A DNA stretch of 64,000 nt from Gammaproteobacteria bacterium (GCA_018819205.1 JAHJQE010000071.1:29901-93900), one strand, 5' to 3'; shown: positions 25,912 through 35,554, numbered from the stretch's first letter. Numbers and translations are program-made. The notes: a model not told the origin generated them from the sequence alone.

Positions 25912-26838
25912 TTATCCATGCATCAGTTCTTGTTCGCGTCGCTTGATCATGCCTTCCTTGATGAAGGCGAACATCACCGCCGCAAAGCTGGCCATCATAA
26001 ATGCCAGTATCACAATCAGGCTGCGTTTGGGCTTTGTCTTCTTGTCCGGCTCCACGGCTTGGTCGAGTACCTTGAAAGCAAAGTCCTTCTGCGTGTTGGC
26101 CAGCATGGCTTTCCTTTGTTCGTTGGCGATCAGGTCATACAAGGTCTTGCGCATCTCTTCGATCGGCGTACGCATCAACTCCTCGTTCAAGAACTTTAGA
26201 CTATCCTCGCTGCGTGCGATCGCCTGCTGGGCAAGGTGCCGGTTCAATTGCGTAACCAGCGCATTCGCCCAATCCGCCGCAAGCATTGCGTTTTTCCACT
26301 CCACCGCAATTGTGACCAATTCGGTTTTTTTGTCCTGCTCCACTTTCAACAGACCATCGTCATTGAACAACCTATAGACATCCATCTGTCCAGGCTGTTT
26401 TTTTGGGTCGGTTTCTTTCCATTGGTTTTTCTCTGCATCCCATGCATCTTCGAACAAGATCGGCATAAGCTTGTTCGTCTGCACAAACTTCCATAGAAAG
26501 TCACGCGATTTCAGCACGGCCAGATTCTCTTCCGTACTCCCCCCTCCGCCCAAGGAGATACCTGCAATCGACGCCAGCCCCCCCAACCCGCCTAGTGCCG
26601 AGGACAGTCCTCCTTTGGCATCCTCCGCACTGACTGGAGCCAGCAATACTTCGGCCCGATAGATATTGGACATTGTGAGCGATATCGCTGCAGCTAGAAC
26701 GGCAGCGCCGAACCCGGACCACAGAATCATGCTTTTGTATTTGAGCAATGTGTGCCAAAGTTCGAGCAAGTCGATCTCACCATTGTCCTGCCCGGATTGA
26801 GAATTAGGCCCTACGTCTGGCTTATTCAGTTCGCTCAT
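25912..26838 (-). CDS. Wzz-type polysaccharide chain-length determinant
   Basis: Two transmembrane helices bracket a periplasmic domain: one near residues 37-58 (MILWSGFGAAVLAAAISLTM) and one near 275-297 (LIVILAFMMASFAAVMFAFI). The segment EIDLLELWHTLLKYKSMI is the usual Wzz entry motif. No Walker motifs follow, so this is a Wzz/polysaccharide co-polymerase without a kinase domain. It overlaps the SLBB export gene by 4 bases, as expected for partners that span the envelope. Confidence 0.87.
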   Translation of the reverse strand: MSELNKPDVGPNSQSGQDNGEIDLLELWHTLLKYKSMILWSGFGAAVLAAAISLTMSNIYRAEVLLAPVSAEDAKGGLSSALGGLGGLASIAGISLGGGGSTEENLAVLKSRDFLWKFVQTNKLMPILFEDAWDAEKNQWKETDPKKQPGQMDVYRLFNDDGLLKVEQDKKTELVTIAVEWKNAMLAADWANALVTQLNRHLAQQAIARSEDSLKFLNEELMRTPIEEMRKTLYDLIANEQRKAMLANTQKDFAFKVLDQAVEPDKKTKPKRSLIVILAFMMASFAAVMFAFIKEGMIKRREQELMHG

Positions 26839-29690
26839 TTCAGTATCCCCACCGTCTTCATCGCGGCCAAGCTGGTGCCAAGCTGCATGGTCACGCGCGA
26901 CCAGTCGAGGGCGACATCCAGCACGTTCATGCGCTCCAGGTCTTGCGGCACGACGATGGTGTCGCCGGGCTCGATGTCGCCGATGGAGGACGAGAACCAG
27001 CCACCACCGCTGACATCGACTGTGCCATCCGCACGCACAAGGTAGATGGCCGAGGTATCGGCCATGCGCGTGATACCGGATTGGCGCAAATAATCGCCGC
27101 TGTCGTAATCCGTATCGAACAGGATAGCCGAGTTGTTGTACACCTCTCCTACCACGAGCACTTCGTCCGGCATTTTGGGGACGACCAGCGTATCGCCGTT
27201 ACGCAGCTTCACATCGAATTCGCTGTCTTTGGTCTGCTGCAGGCGCGCGAGCTGGATCACGACGCGCCCGGTCGCCTGAGATTCCCTCATCTTGTCCAGC
27301 AGTCGCTTGCCTGCTTCCAAGGCTTGCTGCTGCTGTGCCTGCAATGCCGCGTCGCGCAGGCTGGTGACAGTGGTCTGGCGGGCGGCCAATTCGGAATCCA
27401 TGCGCCGCACCAGTTCGTCGATCTGCTTCTGCTGCTCGGCCTTGACGGATTCGCGCGTGAAAACAGCCGCCCGAGGATAGGCTTTGTCGGTAAATCCGCC
27501 AACGCGCTTGAGCAGGGATGACAGGGTCTCGCCTTCTTCGATGGGATAGGCGCCGGGGTGCATGACCTCGCCCTGGATGTTGACCAATTCAGCAGAGCGC
27601 CAGTTGGCGACGCGGCGGATATTCAACACATCATAGGGCTGCAGCACGACATCGGCGTTCTTGTCGCCATTCATGATGGCCGTAAGGTCGACCGGGAAGT
27701 GTTCCGAGACGCGTCTTTGTCCGTTCACCACCGAGTAACGTGTGATCTCTGCCTGCTTCAAGTAAGCGCGTTCAGTGACGTTGCCACCCGCCAGTACAAG
27801 GTCGGAGACACGCATATCCTGCCCGAGCGGATAAGTGCCGGGTTTGTGCACCTCGCCCAATATGGTGATGGTTTCGCGTTCCCGGCTCTCGTAGATGGAG
27901 TGGATGATGATGCGGTCCAGGTCCTGCAGCTGGATGTCGTTCACTTTGTCCGCTGCGAGTGCCAGTGCAAGGTTGACTTTGATGAGTTTGACGTCATGCG
28001 ATGTTGGCTCTGTGCGATAGACTTCGACATAGCCGAGGTCGGTATCACGCAACACTCCACCTGCGGCGAGGACGGCATCTGCGAGACGCATGTTCCTCTT
28101 GAATTCATATTTCCCCGGGTTTTGCACTTGTCCTTCGATGCTCACCATCGGTTGCTGGCGGAAATCTGCACGTTTGAACACATACAGGCGGTCCCGCGGC
28201 TGCAGCGCCAGATCCAGCTCGCCGCCGCGCGCTTTCGGGTCGAGCAGTTCCCCGAGTTTGAAGCGGATCACCATCGGCTCGCGTGTATCGGCGGTTTCAC
28301 GTTCGATGACGCCGTATTCCAGGAACGTCTCCGGCAGCAGGTCGTCGATGGACGAGATCAGATGCGAGACGTGCATGCCCTGTTCCCAAGCGTATTTGCC
28401 CGGGCGCTTGAGGTTGCCGATGGTCAGGATCTGGTTCTTCTCGAACTCGGTACCCGCGAATATCTTGATGACGTCGCCGTTGCGGATGGTCTCACTGCCG
28501 CCGCTTCCCAGCAGGGACAGGTTGATCACCTTCTGCTCACCGCGGGCCGCAACACGTTCGATCAGCGCCTTATCCAGATAGGCCTTGGGCATCAGGCCGC
28601 CCGCGAGCTTGAGCACGTCGTTGACGGTGCTTTCCTTGCGCAACTCGTAGATGGCAGGTCGCACCACTTCGCCGGCGATGCTGACCGTGTTGCCGATGGG
28701 TGGCACGAACACCACGTCGCCGGGCAGCAGGCGCACATCCTTGCTGGTGTCACCGCGCAACAGGAAGTCATACAGGTCGATGGCGGCGACGCGCCTGCCG
28801 TTGCGTTTGAGTTCGACATTGCGCAGCGAGCCGTTCTTCTTCACCCCGCCGGAGGCAAACAGGGCGCTGGAAAGTGTGGCCAGCCCACTGACGGTGTAAG
28901 AGCCGGGGCGGTACACATCGCCCAGGGCGAAGATGCGGATAGTGCGCAGCTTGCCCATGGTGATGCTGGCCGAAACGCCGATCATCTTCTGCTTGACCTG
29001 CTCGGCCAGCAAAGCCTTTGCTTGGGCAAAATCCAGACCCGCAACGGAGATTGGGCCGATCTGCGGGAAGGACACTGCACCTTCACGGTCGACCGTCAAT
29101 ACGAGTTCGAGGTTGTCCTTGCCGTATAGCTGCACCTTGACCTCGTCTCCGGGGCCGAGCACGTATTCGGGCGGAACGGGGATATCGGTAACGGGCGCGA
29201 AGGTGCTGGGCTCCGAAGCGAACAGGTCGTAACCGTATTGCTGCAGATTGGAGGTGTTGACCTCCATCGGCTTCGATTCGCGCATGAACTCCTCATAGGA
29301 GCGGCGCACCTCTACCTTGTCGGCACCGGCCTGCGAAGAGACTTCGACAACAGGAATATCTGCATTTCTGGCCGTGAAGACTTCCTGCTTGGACAGCGCC
29401 ACGTCGGCCGAATCCGAACGTACATCGGACTCCAGCCGCCCCGTCCCCACTGCCCTTGCGGGAAGATCCCGCATCGGCGCGATCTGAACCGCCCCGCCTT
29501 GGTTGCCATTGGGCGTGGCACGCTGCATCAGTGTCGCGCGCTGCTCGGGCGTCAGCTGCTGCAATTGCTGCATCTGCTCGGGACTCAATTGTTGCAGCAT
29601 CTGGGCAACATCCGCCGCGCTGGCGGGCGTCTGTGCGAACAGCGTGCTCGCGATAAACAATAATGAAGCTAGCTTGATATGGATTCTCAT
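26835..29690 (-). CDS. Large SLBB-repeat polysaccharide export protein (Wza-related)
   Basis: The 951-residue protein has a signal peptide (RIHIKLASLLFIASTLFAQT, cleavage near ASA|AD), a Gln-rich coiled-coil (about 28-60), a Poly_export domain beginning YVLGPGDEVKVQLYGKDNLE, and several SLBB beta-grasp repeats (for example IFALGDVYRPGSYTVSGLAT, VSIAGEVVRPAIYELRKEST, VSIEGQVQNPGKYEFKRNMR, ITILGEVHKPGTYPLGQDMR and VNIQGEVMHPGAYPIEEGET). Wza is about 380 residues with two or three such repeats, so this is the large variant found with non-lipidated exporters. It should form the periplasmic and outer-membrane channel. The ATG at 29690 has a strong GAGGGCGGA ribosome binding site; the frame is open to 29759. 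Confidence 0.9.
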   Translation of the reverse strand: MRIHIKLASLLFIASTLFAQTPASAADVAQMLQQLSPEQMQQLQQLTPEQRATLMQRATPNGNQGGAVQIAPMRDLPARAVGTGRLESDVRSDSADVALSKQEVFTARNADIPVVEVSSQAGADKVEVRRSYEEFMRESKPMEVNTSNLQQYGYDLFASEPSTFAPVTDIPVPPEYVLGPGDEVKVQLYGKDNLELVLTVDREGAVSFPQIGPISVAGLDFAQAKALLAEQVKQKMIGVSASITMGKLRTIRIFALGDVYRPGSYTVSGLATLSSALFASGGVKKNGSLRNVELKRNGRRVAAIDLYDFLLRGDTSKDVRLLPGDVVFVPPIGNTVSIAGEVVRPAIYELRKESTVNDVLKLAGGLMPKAYLDKALIERVAARGEQKVINLSLLGSGGSETIRNGDVIKIFAGTEFEKNQILTIGNLKRPGKYAWEQGMHVSHLISSIDDLLPETFLEYGVIERETADTREPMVIRFKLGELLDPKARGGELDLALQPRDRLYVFKRADFRQQPMVSIEGQVQNPGKYEFKRNMRLADAVLAAGGVLRDTDLGYVEVYRTEPTSHDVKLIKVNLALALAADKVNDIQLQDLDRIIIHSIYESRERETITILGEVHKPGTYPLGQDMRVSDLVLAGGNVTERAYLKQAEITRYSVVNGQRRVSEHFPVDLTAIMNGDKNADVVLQPYDVLNIRRVANWRSAELVNIQGEVMHPGAYPIEEGETLSSLLKRVGGFTDKAYPRAAVFTRESVKAEQQKQIDELVRRMDSELAARQTTVTSLRDAALQAQQQQALEAGKRLLDKMRESQATGRVVIQLARLQQTKDSEFDVKLRNGDTLVVPKMPDEVLVVGEVYNNSAILFDTDYDSGDYLRQSGITRMADTSAIYLVRADGTVDVSGGGWFSSSIGDIEPGDTIVVPQDLERMNVLDVALDWSRVTMQLGTSLAAMKTVGILK

Positions 29691-29797
29691 TCCGCCCTCA
29701 AAACGCGTAGCGCGCTCGCCGATCATATCGGCCGCGCGCATGAAATATGGGAGCGGCATTGTAGTCGAATCGTTCGATAATCCATAGTGAAGATTGC

Positions 29798-29938
29798 ATG
29801 AAACCTTTTGAATTCATATGGGAAGCGCTTCCCAAAGACTGTTTCGGCAACATTAAAGTGGACTGTCTGCCGTGGCGGCTGGCAATCGAAAACGCTGTGC
29901 CAGCCCGATGTTCCGGCGCCTACTTTTGTACAGTTTGA
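29798..29938 (+). CDS. Possible 46-residue protein (doubtful)
   Basis: A short plus-strand frame beginning MKPFEFIWEALPKDC and ending GAYFCTV lies in the gap upstream of the SLBB gene. It has no recognisable domain and no clear ribosome binding site, and it overlaps the end of the opposite small gene. The perfect 14-base palindrome GGGAAGCGCTTCCC (29820-29833) lies inside it. I list it only because its codon pattern looks coding-like. Confidence 0.2.
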   Translation: MKPFEFIWEALPKDCFGNIKVDCLPWRLAIENAVPARCSGAYFCTV

Positions 29939-30198
29939 TTATTTGCTGCCGCTATGCGCTGGCATGTCTCAATGGTTTGCTGCCGAATCCGCAGCCGCTT
30001 CTTGAAGGAGGCCACCGACTCTCCGGAAGCGCGTTCGATCTGCGGGATTTCGCAGTGCGCCCCTGCTGACTGGCCGGCGGCAGGGCGCGCGCCCGAAGAT
30101 GCTTCGCGCTGCATCGTATCGGGTTCTGCTGCAAAGGCAAAAGCGGTGAACATCATTCCCACGAAGGGAATAAGCATTGAGGTTATATAAGGTCGCAT
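29920..30198 (-). CDS. Small exported hypothetical protein
   Basis: The 92-residue product has an N-terminal signal peptide (MLIPFVGMMFTAFAFAAEPD, cleavage near AFA|AEP) and a hydrophilic mature part with one pair of Cys (AHCEIPQIE and IETCQRI), which could form a disulfide. KKRLRIRQQTIETCQRIAAA is predicted helical. No family is recognised. It precedes the SLBB gene by about 230 bases on the same strand. The start may instead be the internal ATG at 30177. Confidence 0.5.
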   Translation of the reverse strand: MRPYITSMLIPFVGMMFTAFAFAAEPDTMQREASSGARPAAGQSAGAHCEIPQIERASGESVASFKKRLRIRQQTIETCQRIAAANNQTVQK

Positions 30199-30302
30199 AG
30201 CAAAAGAGCGGGCAAATCCAAAAGGGCGCGCACTCTAGCCTAATAGCCCTTACGTGCATATATGCCGAAATATATATGCCTGGGTATATATCCCGCCTTC
30301 AT

Positions 30303-31202
30303 TCATGCGCGCGCGCTGGCTTTGAGTTCCTGCATGCAGAGCTGCAGATTATCCTGCCAGTCGCCGCCACTGAGGCCGAAAGCATCCAGCAGTTTGTCGT
30401 TCGACAGCCGCGAGTTCCTGGGGCGCGCTGCCGGTGTCGGGTAGGCGCTGGTCGGGATGGGATGCAGGGCGGGGCCAGGATGTATGGCGGCCTGTTGCAG
30501 GATCTCCGTGGTGAAGCCGTACCACGATACTTCGCCAAGTGAAGTCAGATGATAGGTGCCGTAAAGCTTTTCCAGTTCAGCCTGCATACGGCCCGGGGCA
30601 TGCAGTTGCGACAGGATCTGCGCCGTGATCTCGCCCAGTGTGCGGCTCCAGGTCGGTGCCCCGATCTGGTCGTCCACGATGCTTAACTCGCTACGCTCCT
30701 TCGCCAGTTTCAGCATGGTGAGCAGGAAGTTCTTGCCGCGTGCACCGTATACCCAGCTGGTGCGCAGGATCAAATGTTTGCATCCTGCGGCCCGGATGGC
30801 TTGCTCACCGGCCAGCTTGGTCTGGCCATACACGCCGAGCGGATTCGGTGTGTCGTCCTCGACATAAGCGCCTTGCTTGCTGCCGTCGAAGATGTAGTCG
30901 GTGGAGTAATGCACCAGCAAGGCATCGAGTACCTTGGCTTCTTCGGCGAACACACCGGGGGCGATGCCGTTGATGGCCATGGCCAGCCCGGGTTCGGATT
31001 CGGCCTTGTCCACTGCGGTGTAGGCTGCGGGATTGACGATGATGTGCGGCTGCACTTCGCGTACTTTGCGGCGGATCGCTTCCGCATCGGCGAGATCGAG
31101 ATCTTCCGCATCGAGTGCGATCACTTTACCCAGCGGAGCCAGGGTGCGCTGCAGCTCCCAGCCGACTTGGCCGTGCTTTCCGGTCAACAGGATGGTCTTC
31201 AT
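30303..31202 (-). CDS. rfbD: dTDP-4-dehydrorhamnose reductase
   Basis: RfbD (RmlD) carries out the last step of dTDP-L-rhamnose synthesis, the NAD(P)H reduction of dTDP-4-keto-L-rhamnose. ILLTGKHGQVGWELQRTLAP is the nucleotide-binding loop, VNPAAYTAVDKAE the family signature, and YGQTKLAGEQAI holds the catalytic Tyr and Lys; SWVYGARGKNFLLTMLKLA follows. The ATG at 31202 overlaps the rfbC stop (ATGA); three extra codons upstream are unlikely to be used. Confidence 0.95.
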   Translation of the reverse strand: MKTILLTGKHGQVGWELQRTLAPLGKVIALDAEDLDLADAEAIRRKVREVQPHIIVNPAAYTAVDKAESEPGLAMAINGIAPGVFAEEAKVLDALLVHYSTDYIFDGSKQGAYVEDDTPNPLGVYGQTKLAGEQAIRAAGCKHLILRTSWVYGARGKNFLLTMLKLAKERSELSIVDDQIGAPTWSRTLGEITAQILSQLHAPGRMQAELEKLYGTYHLTSLGEVSWYGFTTEILQQAAIHPGPALHPIPTSAYPTPAARPRNSRLSNDKLLDAFGLSGGDWQDNLQLCMQELKASARA

Positions 31203-31747
31203 TCGAAACACTCGGCTTGTTTGAAAGGTTTGCCTTGCTGGTCTTTGGCGGAGAGCTGCGGCACGATGCCTGCCAGATGCCAGTCGATTGCCAGGTCGGG
31301 GTCGTTCCAGATGATGCTGCGCTCGTGTTCTGGCGCCCAGTAATCAGTGGTCTTGTAGAGGAAGTCTGCGCTTTCGGACAGCACTACGAAGCCATGGCCG
31401 AAACCGGGCGGGATCCATAGCTGGCGGTTGTTCTCTTCACTCAGCTCGATACCGACCCACTTGCCGAAGGTAGGCGAGGCGCGACGCAGATCCACCGCGA
31501 CATCGAACACCTTGCCACGCACCACGCGCACCAGCTTGCCCTGCGGCTGTTTGATCTGGTAATGCAAACCCCTCAACACGCCCTGCGACGAGCGGGAGTG
31601 GTTGTCCTGCACGAACTCGGCTTCTATGCCGGTGAGCTCATGGAACATGCGCTTGTTGAAACTCTCGAAGAAGAACCCGCGACTGTCGCCGAATACTTTG
31701 GGTTCAATGATCAGCAGGTCTGGGATCTCCGTCTGGACAGCTTTCAT
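31199..31747 (-). CDS. rfbC: dTDP-4-dehydrorhamnose 3,5-epimerase
   Basis: RfbC (RmlC) epimerises dTDP-4-keto-6-deoxyglucose at C3 and C5. The cupin motifs VLRGLHYQIKQPQGKLVRVV (with the catalytic His) and WIPPGFGHGFVVLSE are clear, as is the N-terminal EPKVFGDSRGFFFESFN. I start it at the ATG at 31747, which follows an AAGAGA ribosome binding site by 8 bases; the frame extends to 31771. It is coupled to rfbD. Confidence 0.95.
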   Translation of the reverse strand: MKAVQTEIPDLLIIEPKVFGDSRGFFFESFNKRMFHELTGIEAEFVQDNHSRSSQGVLRGLHYQIKQPQGKLVRVVRGKVFDVAVDLRRASPTFGKWVGIELSEENNRQLWIPPGFGHGFVVLSESADFLYKTTDYWAPEHERSIIWNDPDLAIDWHLAGIVPQLSAKDQQGKPFKQAECFE

Positions 31748-32138
31748 ATAACAATCTCTTTCATTGTGCATTTCCGAAGCTGGAATTCCGGCCTATTCCA
31801 GGAAACGAGCAGCATGCTGCGAGTTTCGAGGTACGGCCATCCCGTGGTTTAGATAAAGGCGGCCTGATTAAGTCGTCACACCGGCGCAGGCCGGTGTCCA
31901 GTTGAATAAAAACTCTGGATTCCGGCCTGCGCCGGAATGACGAATCAGACTTAATCAGAGCATCCTTAAAAAACATTGTCTCAGTACGTTGCACTGCAAC
32001 TGTATTTTACTGGACACCGGCCTGCGCCGGTGCGACGAAAAATCAGAGGTGCGCCGTAATCAATTTAATCGCAGGCGATTATAGCGTGCGGCACTTGTTC
32101 CACCTATCGCCGGCAATCCTTTTCGCCGGCGGCTCGGT
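31748..32138. repeat. Cluster of REP-like palindromes between divergent rfbC and rfbB
   Basis: The roughly 400-base divergent gap contains REP cores at 31874-31901 and 31915-31942 (an inverted pair 13 bases apart), a third at 32010-32038 with the cagtacgttgcactg arm upstream, and a diverged block at 31780-31860 (gagtttcgaggtacggccat) that recurs in reverse at 37117-37150. Part of it encodes a leader for neither gene. No ORF is supported here. Confidence 0.75.
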
Positions 32139-32144
32139 TATAAT
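32139..32144 (+). promoter_or_regulatory. -10 box (TATAAT) placing rfbB transcription at or next to its start codon
   Basis: A consensus TATAAT ends 7 bases before the rfbB ATG at 32152, and no ribosome binding site is present in between. With normal spacing the transcript would start at about 32151-32152, giving a leaderless mRNA. A convincing -35 box is not visible. Confidence 0.45.
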
Positions 32145-32151
32145 CCGCCGC

Positions 32152-33207
32152 ATGAAAACCATACTCGTCACCGGCGGCGCCGGATTCATAGGCTCTGCCG
32201 TCGTACGGCAGTTCATCAACGATACCGATTCCCGCGTAGTCAACGTCGACAAGTTGACCTATGCCGGCAATCTGCAGTCTCTCGCTTCGGTCGCCAGTTC
32301 GCCGCGCTATGCCTTCGAGCAGGTCGACATCTGCGAGGCCGCCGAAGTGGCCCGCGTGTTCCGCGAGCACCAGCCCGATGCCGTGATGCATCTTGCTGCC
32401 GAGTCGCATGTGGATCGTTCCATCACGGGGCCTGCTGCATTCATCCAGACCAACATCGTCGGCACCTGTGTCTTGCTCGAAGCAGCCCGGACTTACTGGA
32501 ATAGCCTGGATGGCGACAAGAAAGCCGGCTTCCGCTTCCACCATATCTCTACCGACGAGGTATACGGCAGCCTTGGGGACAGCGGATTCTTCACCGAGCA
32601 GACGCGCTATGAACCCAATTCTCCCTACTCGGCCAGCAAGGCATCCAGCGACCATCTGGTGCGAGCATGGCATCACACTTACGGCTTCCCGGTGGTCACC
32701 ACCAATTGCTCGAACAATTACGGGCCGTATCACTTTCCCGAGAAGCTGATTCCGCTGATGATCCTCAACGCCTGCAACGGCAAGCCGCTGCCCATCTACG
32801 GCAAGGGCGACAACATCCGCGACTGGCTGTATGTGGACGACCATGCCCGCGCGCTGCGACTGGTGCTTGAAAAAGGCAAGCTGGGCGAGACCTACAACAT
32901 CGGCGGCTGGAACGAGAAGACCAACCTCGAAGTGGTGGATGCGATCTGCGCCATCCTCGACGAACTGCGTCCACAGGGTGCGCCCCATGCAAGTTTGAAG
33001 ACCTATGTGCAGGATCGTCCCGGTCACGACAAACGCTACGCCATCGATGCCAGCAAGATCGAACGTGACCTCGGCTGGAAGCCGCAGGAGACCTTTGAGA
33101 CCGGCCTGCGCAAGACGGTCGAGTGGTATCTGTCCAACGATGACTGGGTGCAGGGCGTGAGCAGCGGCGAATACCAGAACTGGATTCAAAATCAGTATGG
33201 TTCCTGA
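32152..33207 (+). CDS. rfbB: dTDP-glucose 4,6-dehydratase
   Basis: RfbB (RmlB) converts dTDP-glucose to dTDP-4-keto-6-deoxyglucose. [20 protein letters not shown] is the NAD loop, [13 protein letters not shown] (about residue 132) carries the active-site Thr-Asp-Glu, and [14 protein letters not shown] the Tyr and Lys. [20 protein letters not shown] is also typical. The start at 32152 gives 351 residues, the normal size; the 22 extra upstream residues are not conserved. It is divergent from rfbC/rfbD, and separated from rfbA by a repeat and an ATPase gene. Confidence 0.95.
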   Translation: MKTILVTGGAGFIGSAVVRQFINDTDSRVVNVDKLTYAGNLQSLASVASSPRYAFEQVDICEAAEVARVFREHQPDAVMHLAAESHVDRSITGPAAFIQTNIVGTCVLLEAARTYWNSLDGDKKAGFRFHHISTDEVYGSLGDSGFFTEQTRYEPNSPYSASKASSDHLVRAWHHTYGFPVVTTNCSNNYGPYHFPEKLIPLMILNACNGKPLPIYGKGDNIRDWLYVDDHARALRLVLEKGKLGETYNIGGWNEKTNLEVVDAICAILDELRPQGAPHASLKTYVQDRPGHDKRYAIDASKIERDLGWKPQETFETGLRKTVEWYLSNDDWVQGVSSGEYQNWIQNQYGS

Positions 33208-33233
33208 ATCCAAATAGTCCATTAGAAAAACTG

Positions 33234-33358
33234 CGTCATACCGGCGAAAGCCGGTATCCAGCAAAAAAACATTCCGCTAAGCGGACAAACCCAAGGTGTA
33301 ATCCCACTTGCGTGGGAAGTTGTTAATTATCTGGATACCGGCTTTCGCCGGCATGACG
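33234..33358. repeat. REPIN-like composite (copy 2)
   Basis: Inverted REP cores (TACCGGCGAAAGCCGGTA and ATACCGGCTTTCGCCGG) enclose about 70 bases with the same internal words as at 6099-6227. The full 318-base gap 33208-33525 otherwise contains an inverted repeat just before the ATPase gene (GAATTTCAA at 33476-33484, TTGAAATTC at 33501-33509), a possible operator. Confidence 0.8.
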
Positions 33359-33525
33359 TCTAATGGATTAGACGGTTTGAATCTTTTTTGTCTGCTTCAA
33401 GGCGATCTTTCGGCGGATATTCGTGTGCCGTTTTTCAATTTCGGAATACATTGTACTTTGCGACTTTATTTAAGCGAATTTCAATATAGTCGCGACCTTT
33501 TTGAAATTCATGTAATCTTGTTCGC

Positions 33526-34659
33526 ATGAAACGCTATCTGGACGATCTCGTCCTGTACGATCTTGCCAGCAAGATGGTGATATTGACCGGCCCAAGGCAA
33601 GTCGGCAAGACCACTCTTTCCCGGCAATTGATGACGAACTTTGACGCGTCCCAGTACCTGAATTGGGACGTTCCCCAAGATCGTGCCGTCCTGCAACGTC
33701 AATCCTGGAACCCGCGCGCAAAACTGCTTGTCATGGACGAAATTCACAAAATGCGCGACTGGAAGGGCTGGCTCAAGGGTGTTGTTGATGGTCGTGCACC
33801 TGGTCAGGCTTTGCTGGTGACCGGCAGTGCACGCATGGAGACTTTCCGCCAAGGCGGCGATTCTTTGGCGGGGCGTTATTTCTCTTTTCGACTGCATCCG
33901 TTTTCTGTGCGCGAATGGTGCGAGCAGCAGGGTGCTTCCGCATCCGAAGCACTGGACCATCTATTGGCGCGCGGCGGCTTTCCCGAGCCATGTCTTGCGG
34001 CGGACCCGGTGCAAGCTGATCGCTGGCGAATGCAATATTTCAACGACCTCATACGCGAAGATGTCGTGGAGTTCTCACGGGTGCACGAGATCAATACCAT
34101 GCGCATGTTCGTCGAGATGTTGCGCGAGCGGGTCGGCTCCCCCCTGTCGCTAGCCTCCATCGCTCGCGATCTGGCCGTCTCCCCGGCGACATTGAAAAGG
34201 TATCTGGACATCCTGCAAGCGTTGTTCATCGTTTTCACTGTGCAACCGTGGCACCGTAACGTTGCGCGTGCATTGCTGCAAAGCCCCAAGGTGTATTTTT
34301 TCGACACAGGCCTGATCAAAGGCGACGAGGGTGTCAGGTTGGAAAATGCTGTGGCTGGCATGCTGCTAAAGCACGCCCACTTCCTGCGCGATAGTGCAGG
34401 GCGCGAAGTCGGCTTGCATTACATCCGCACCAAGGATGGTGCCGAGGTCGATTTTGCGTTGAGTGAAAATGGTGAACTCTCTCATCTGATCGAGTGCAAG
34501 CAAGGCGACAACAAGCCTCACCGTAGTCTGGTTCGCTTTGCCGAACAGTTTCGCTCCGCAGAGTCGACGCAAATCGTCCGCAACCTGAGGCAGGAGGAGT
34601 TTCGCAATGAAATTCGCATCACCGACGCAGCAACATGGCTACAAACTTTAGCCGCATGA
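33526..34659 (+). CDS. AAA_14/DUF4143-type ATPase
   Basis: Walker [10 protein letters not shown] is at 22-30 and Walker [10 protein letters not shown] at 66-74, followed by the sensor-like [20 protein letters not shown]. The C-terminal half has the DUF4143 domain, including a winged-helix-like part ([20 protein letters not shown]) and a PD-(D/E)XK-like core ([24 protein letters not shown] pattern, positions 308-331). Proteins of this family are widespread, often in mobile or defence contexts, and their function is not established. It interrupts the otherwise contiguous rfbB-rfbA order and has its own upstream inverted repeat. It is followed by rfbA after 22 bases. Confidence 0.85.
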   Translation: MKRYLDDLVLYDLASKMVILTGPRQVGKTTLSRQLMTNFDASQYLNWDVPQDRAVLQRQSWNPRAKLLVMDEIHKMRDWKGWLKGVVDGRAPGQALLVTGSARMETFRQGGDSLAGRYFSFRLHPFSVREWCEQQGASASEALDHLLARGGFPEPCLAADPVQADRWRMQYFNDLIREDVVEFSRVHEINTMRMFVEMLRERVGSPLSLASIARDLAVSPATLKRYLDILQALFIVFTVQPWHRNVARALLQSPKVYFFDTGLIKGDEGVRLENAVAGMLLKHAHFLRDSAGREVGLHYIRTKDGAEVDFALSENGELSHLIECKQGDNKPHRSLVRFAEQFRSAESTQIVRNLRQEEFRNEIRITDAATWLQTLAA

Positions 34660-34681
34660 TCAATCCATCAGGAGATTCTCT

Positions 34682-35554
34682 ATGAAAGGCATCATCCTCG
34701 CCGGCGGTTCCGGCACTCGTCTGTATCCGGTGACATTGCCGGTATCAAAACAGCTTCTGCCGATCTACGACAAGCCGATGATCTATCATCCGCTGACCAC
34801 GCTGATGCTGGCAGGCATACGCGACATCCTGATCATTTCCACACCTCAGGACACGCCGCGCTTTGAACAATTACTCGGTGATGGCTCGCAGTGGGGCGTT
34901 AATTTTTCATATGCCGTACAGCCTTCTCCTGATGGCCTGGCGCAAGCTTTTATCATCGGCGAATCCTTCATCGGCAATGACGGCTGCTCGCTGGTACTGG
35001 GCGACAACATCTTCTACGGTCATGCCTTCGAGGATCTGCTGTCTTCAGCAGCGAACAAGCAGGAAGGTGGCACCGTGTTCGCGTATCACGTGCATGATCC
35101 CGAACGTTATGGCGTGGTGGATTTCGATGCTTCCGGCCGTGCGCTGAGCATCGAGGAGAAACCTGCAAAACCCAAATCCAGTTATGCAGTGACCGGTTTG
35201 TATTTCTATGACAACGATGTGGTTTCGATCGCCAAGTCCATCAAGCCTTCCCCACGCGGCGAACTGGAGATCACCACCGTCAACCAGATCTATCTGGAGC
35301 AGGGCAAACTGGACGTGCAGGTGATGGGGCGTGGCTATGCCTGGCTCGACACCGGCACACATGAGTCTTTGCTTGAAGCTTCGATGTTCATCCAGACGCT
35401 GGAGAAGCGACAAGGCTTGAAGATCGCCTGCCCGGAGGAGATCGCTTATCGGCGCAACTACATTTCAGCCTCCGATCTGGAGAAGCTAGCTCAACCACTC
35501 GCCAAGAATTCATACGGCCAGTACCTTCAGCGGCTTCTTCAGGAAGGCCTCTGA
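34682..35554 (+). CDS. rfbA: Glucose-1-phosphate thymidylyltransferase
   Basis: RfbA (RmlA) makes dTDP-glucose from dTTP and glucose-1-phosphate, the first step toward dTDP-rhamnose. [20 protein letters not shown] is the nucleotide-binding signature, and [11 protein letters not shown] and [18 protein letters not shown] are conserved; 290 residues is standard. A strong AGGAGA ribosome binding site precedes the ATG. A perfect palindrome follows the gene. Confidence 0.96.
   Translation: MKGIILAGGSGTRLYPVTLPVSKQLLPIYDKPMIYHPLTTLMLAGIRDILIISTPQDTPRFEQLLGDGSQWGVNFSYAVQPSPDGLAQAFIIGESFIGNDGCSLVLGDNIFYGHAFEDLLSSAANKQEGGTVFAYHVHDPERYGVVDFDASGRALSIEEKPAKPKSSYAVTGLYFYDNDVVSIAKSIKPSPRGELEITTVNQIYLEQGKLDVQVMGRGYAWLDTGTHESLLEASMFIQTLEKRQGLKIACPEEIAYRRNYISASDLEKLAQPLAKNSYGQYLQRLLQEGL

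Noticed and set aside
27558..29129. A 523-residue plus-strand frame opposite the SLBB gene
   Set aside because: It mirrors codons of the strongly supported minus-strand SLBB protein and shows no domain or start signal.
29798..29938. A 46-residue plus-strand frame upstream of the SLBB gene, considered as a real small gene
   Set aside because: No ribosome binding site, no family, and it overlaps the small exported protein gene on the other strand. It is listed with very low confidence only.
30240..30300. TA-rich palindromes (gcatatatgc, aaatatatatgcc) as an operator
   Set aside because: They are short and of low complexity, and could arise by chance in an AT-rich gap.
32104..33264. A 386-residue minus-strand frame opposite rfbB
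   Set aside because: It starts within a REP-like repeat and is antisense to a clearly identified dehydratase.
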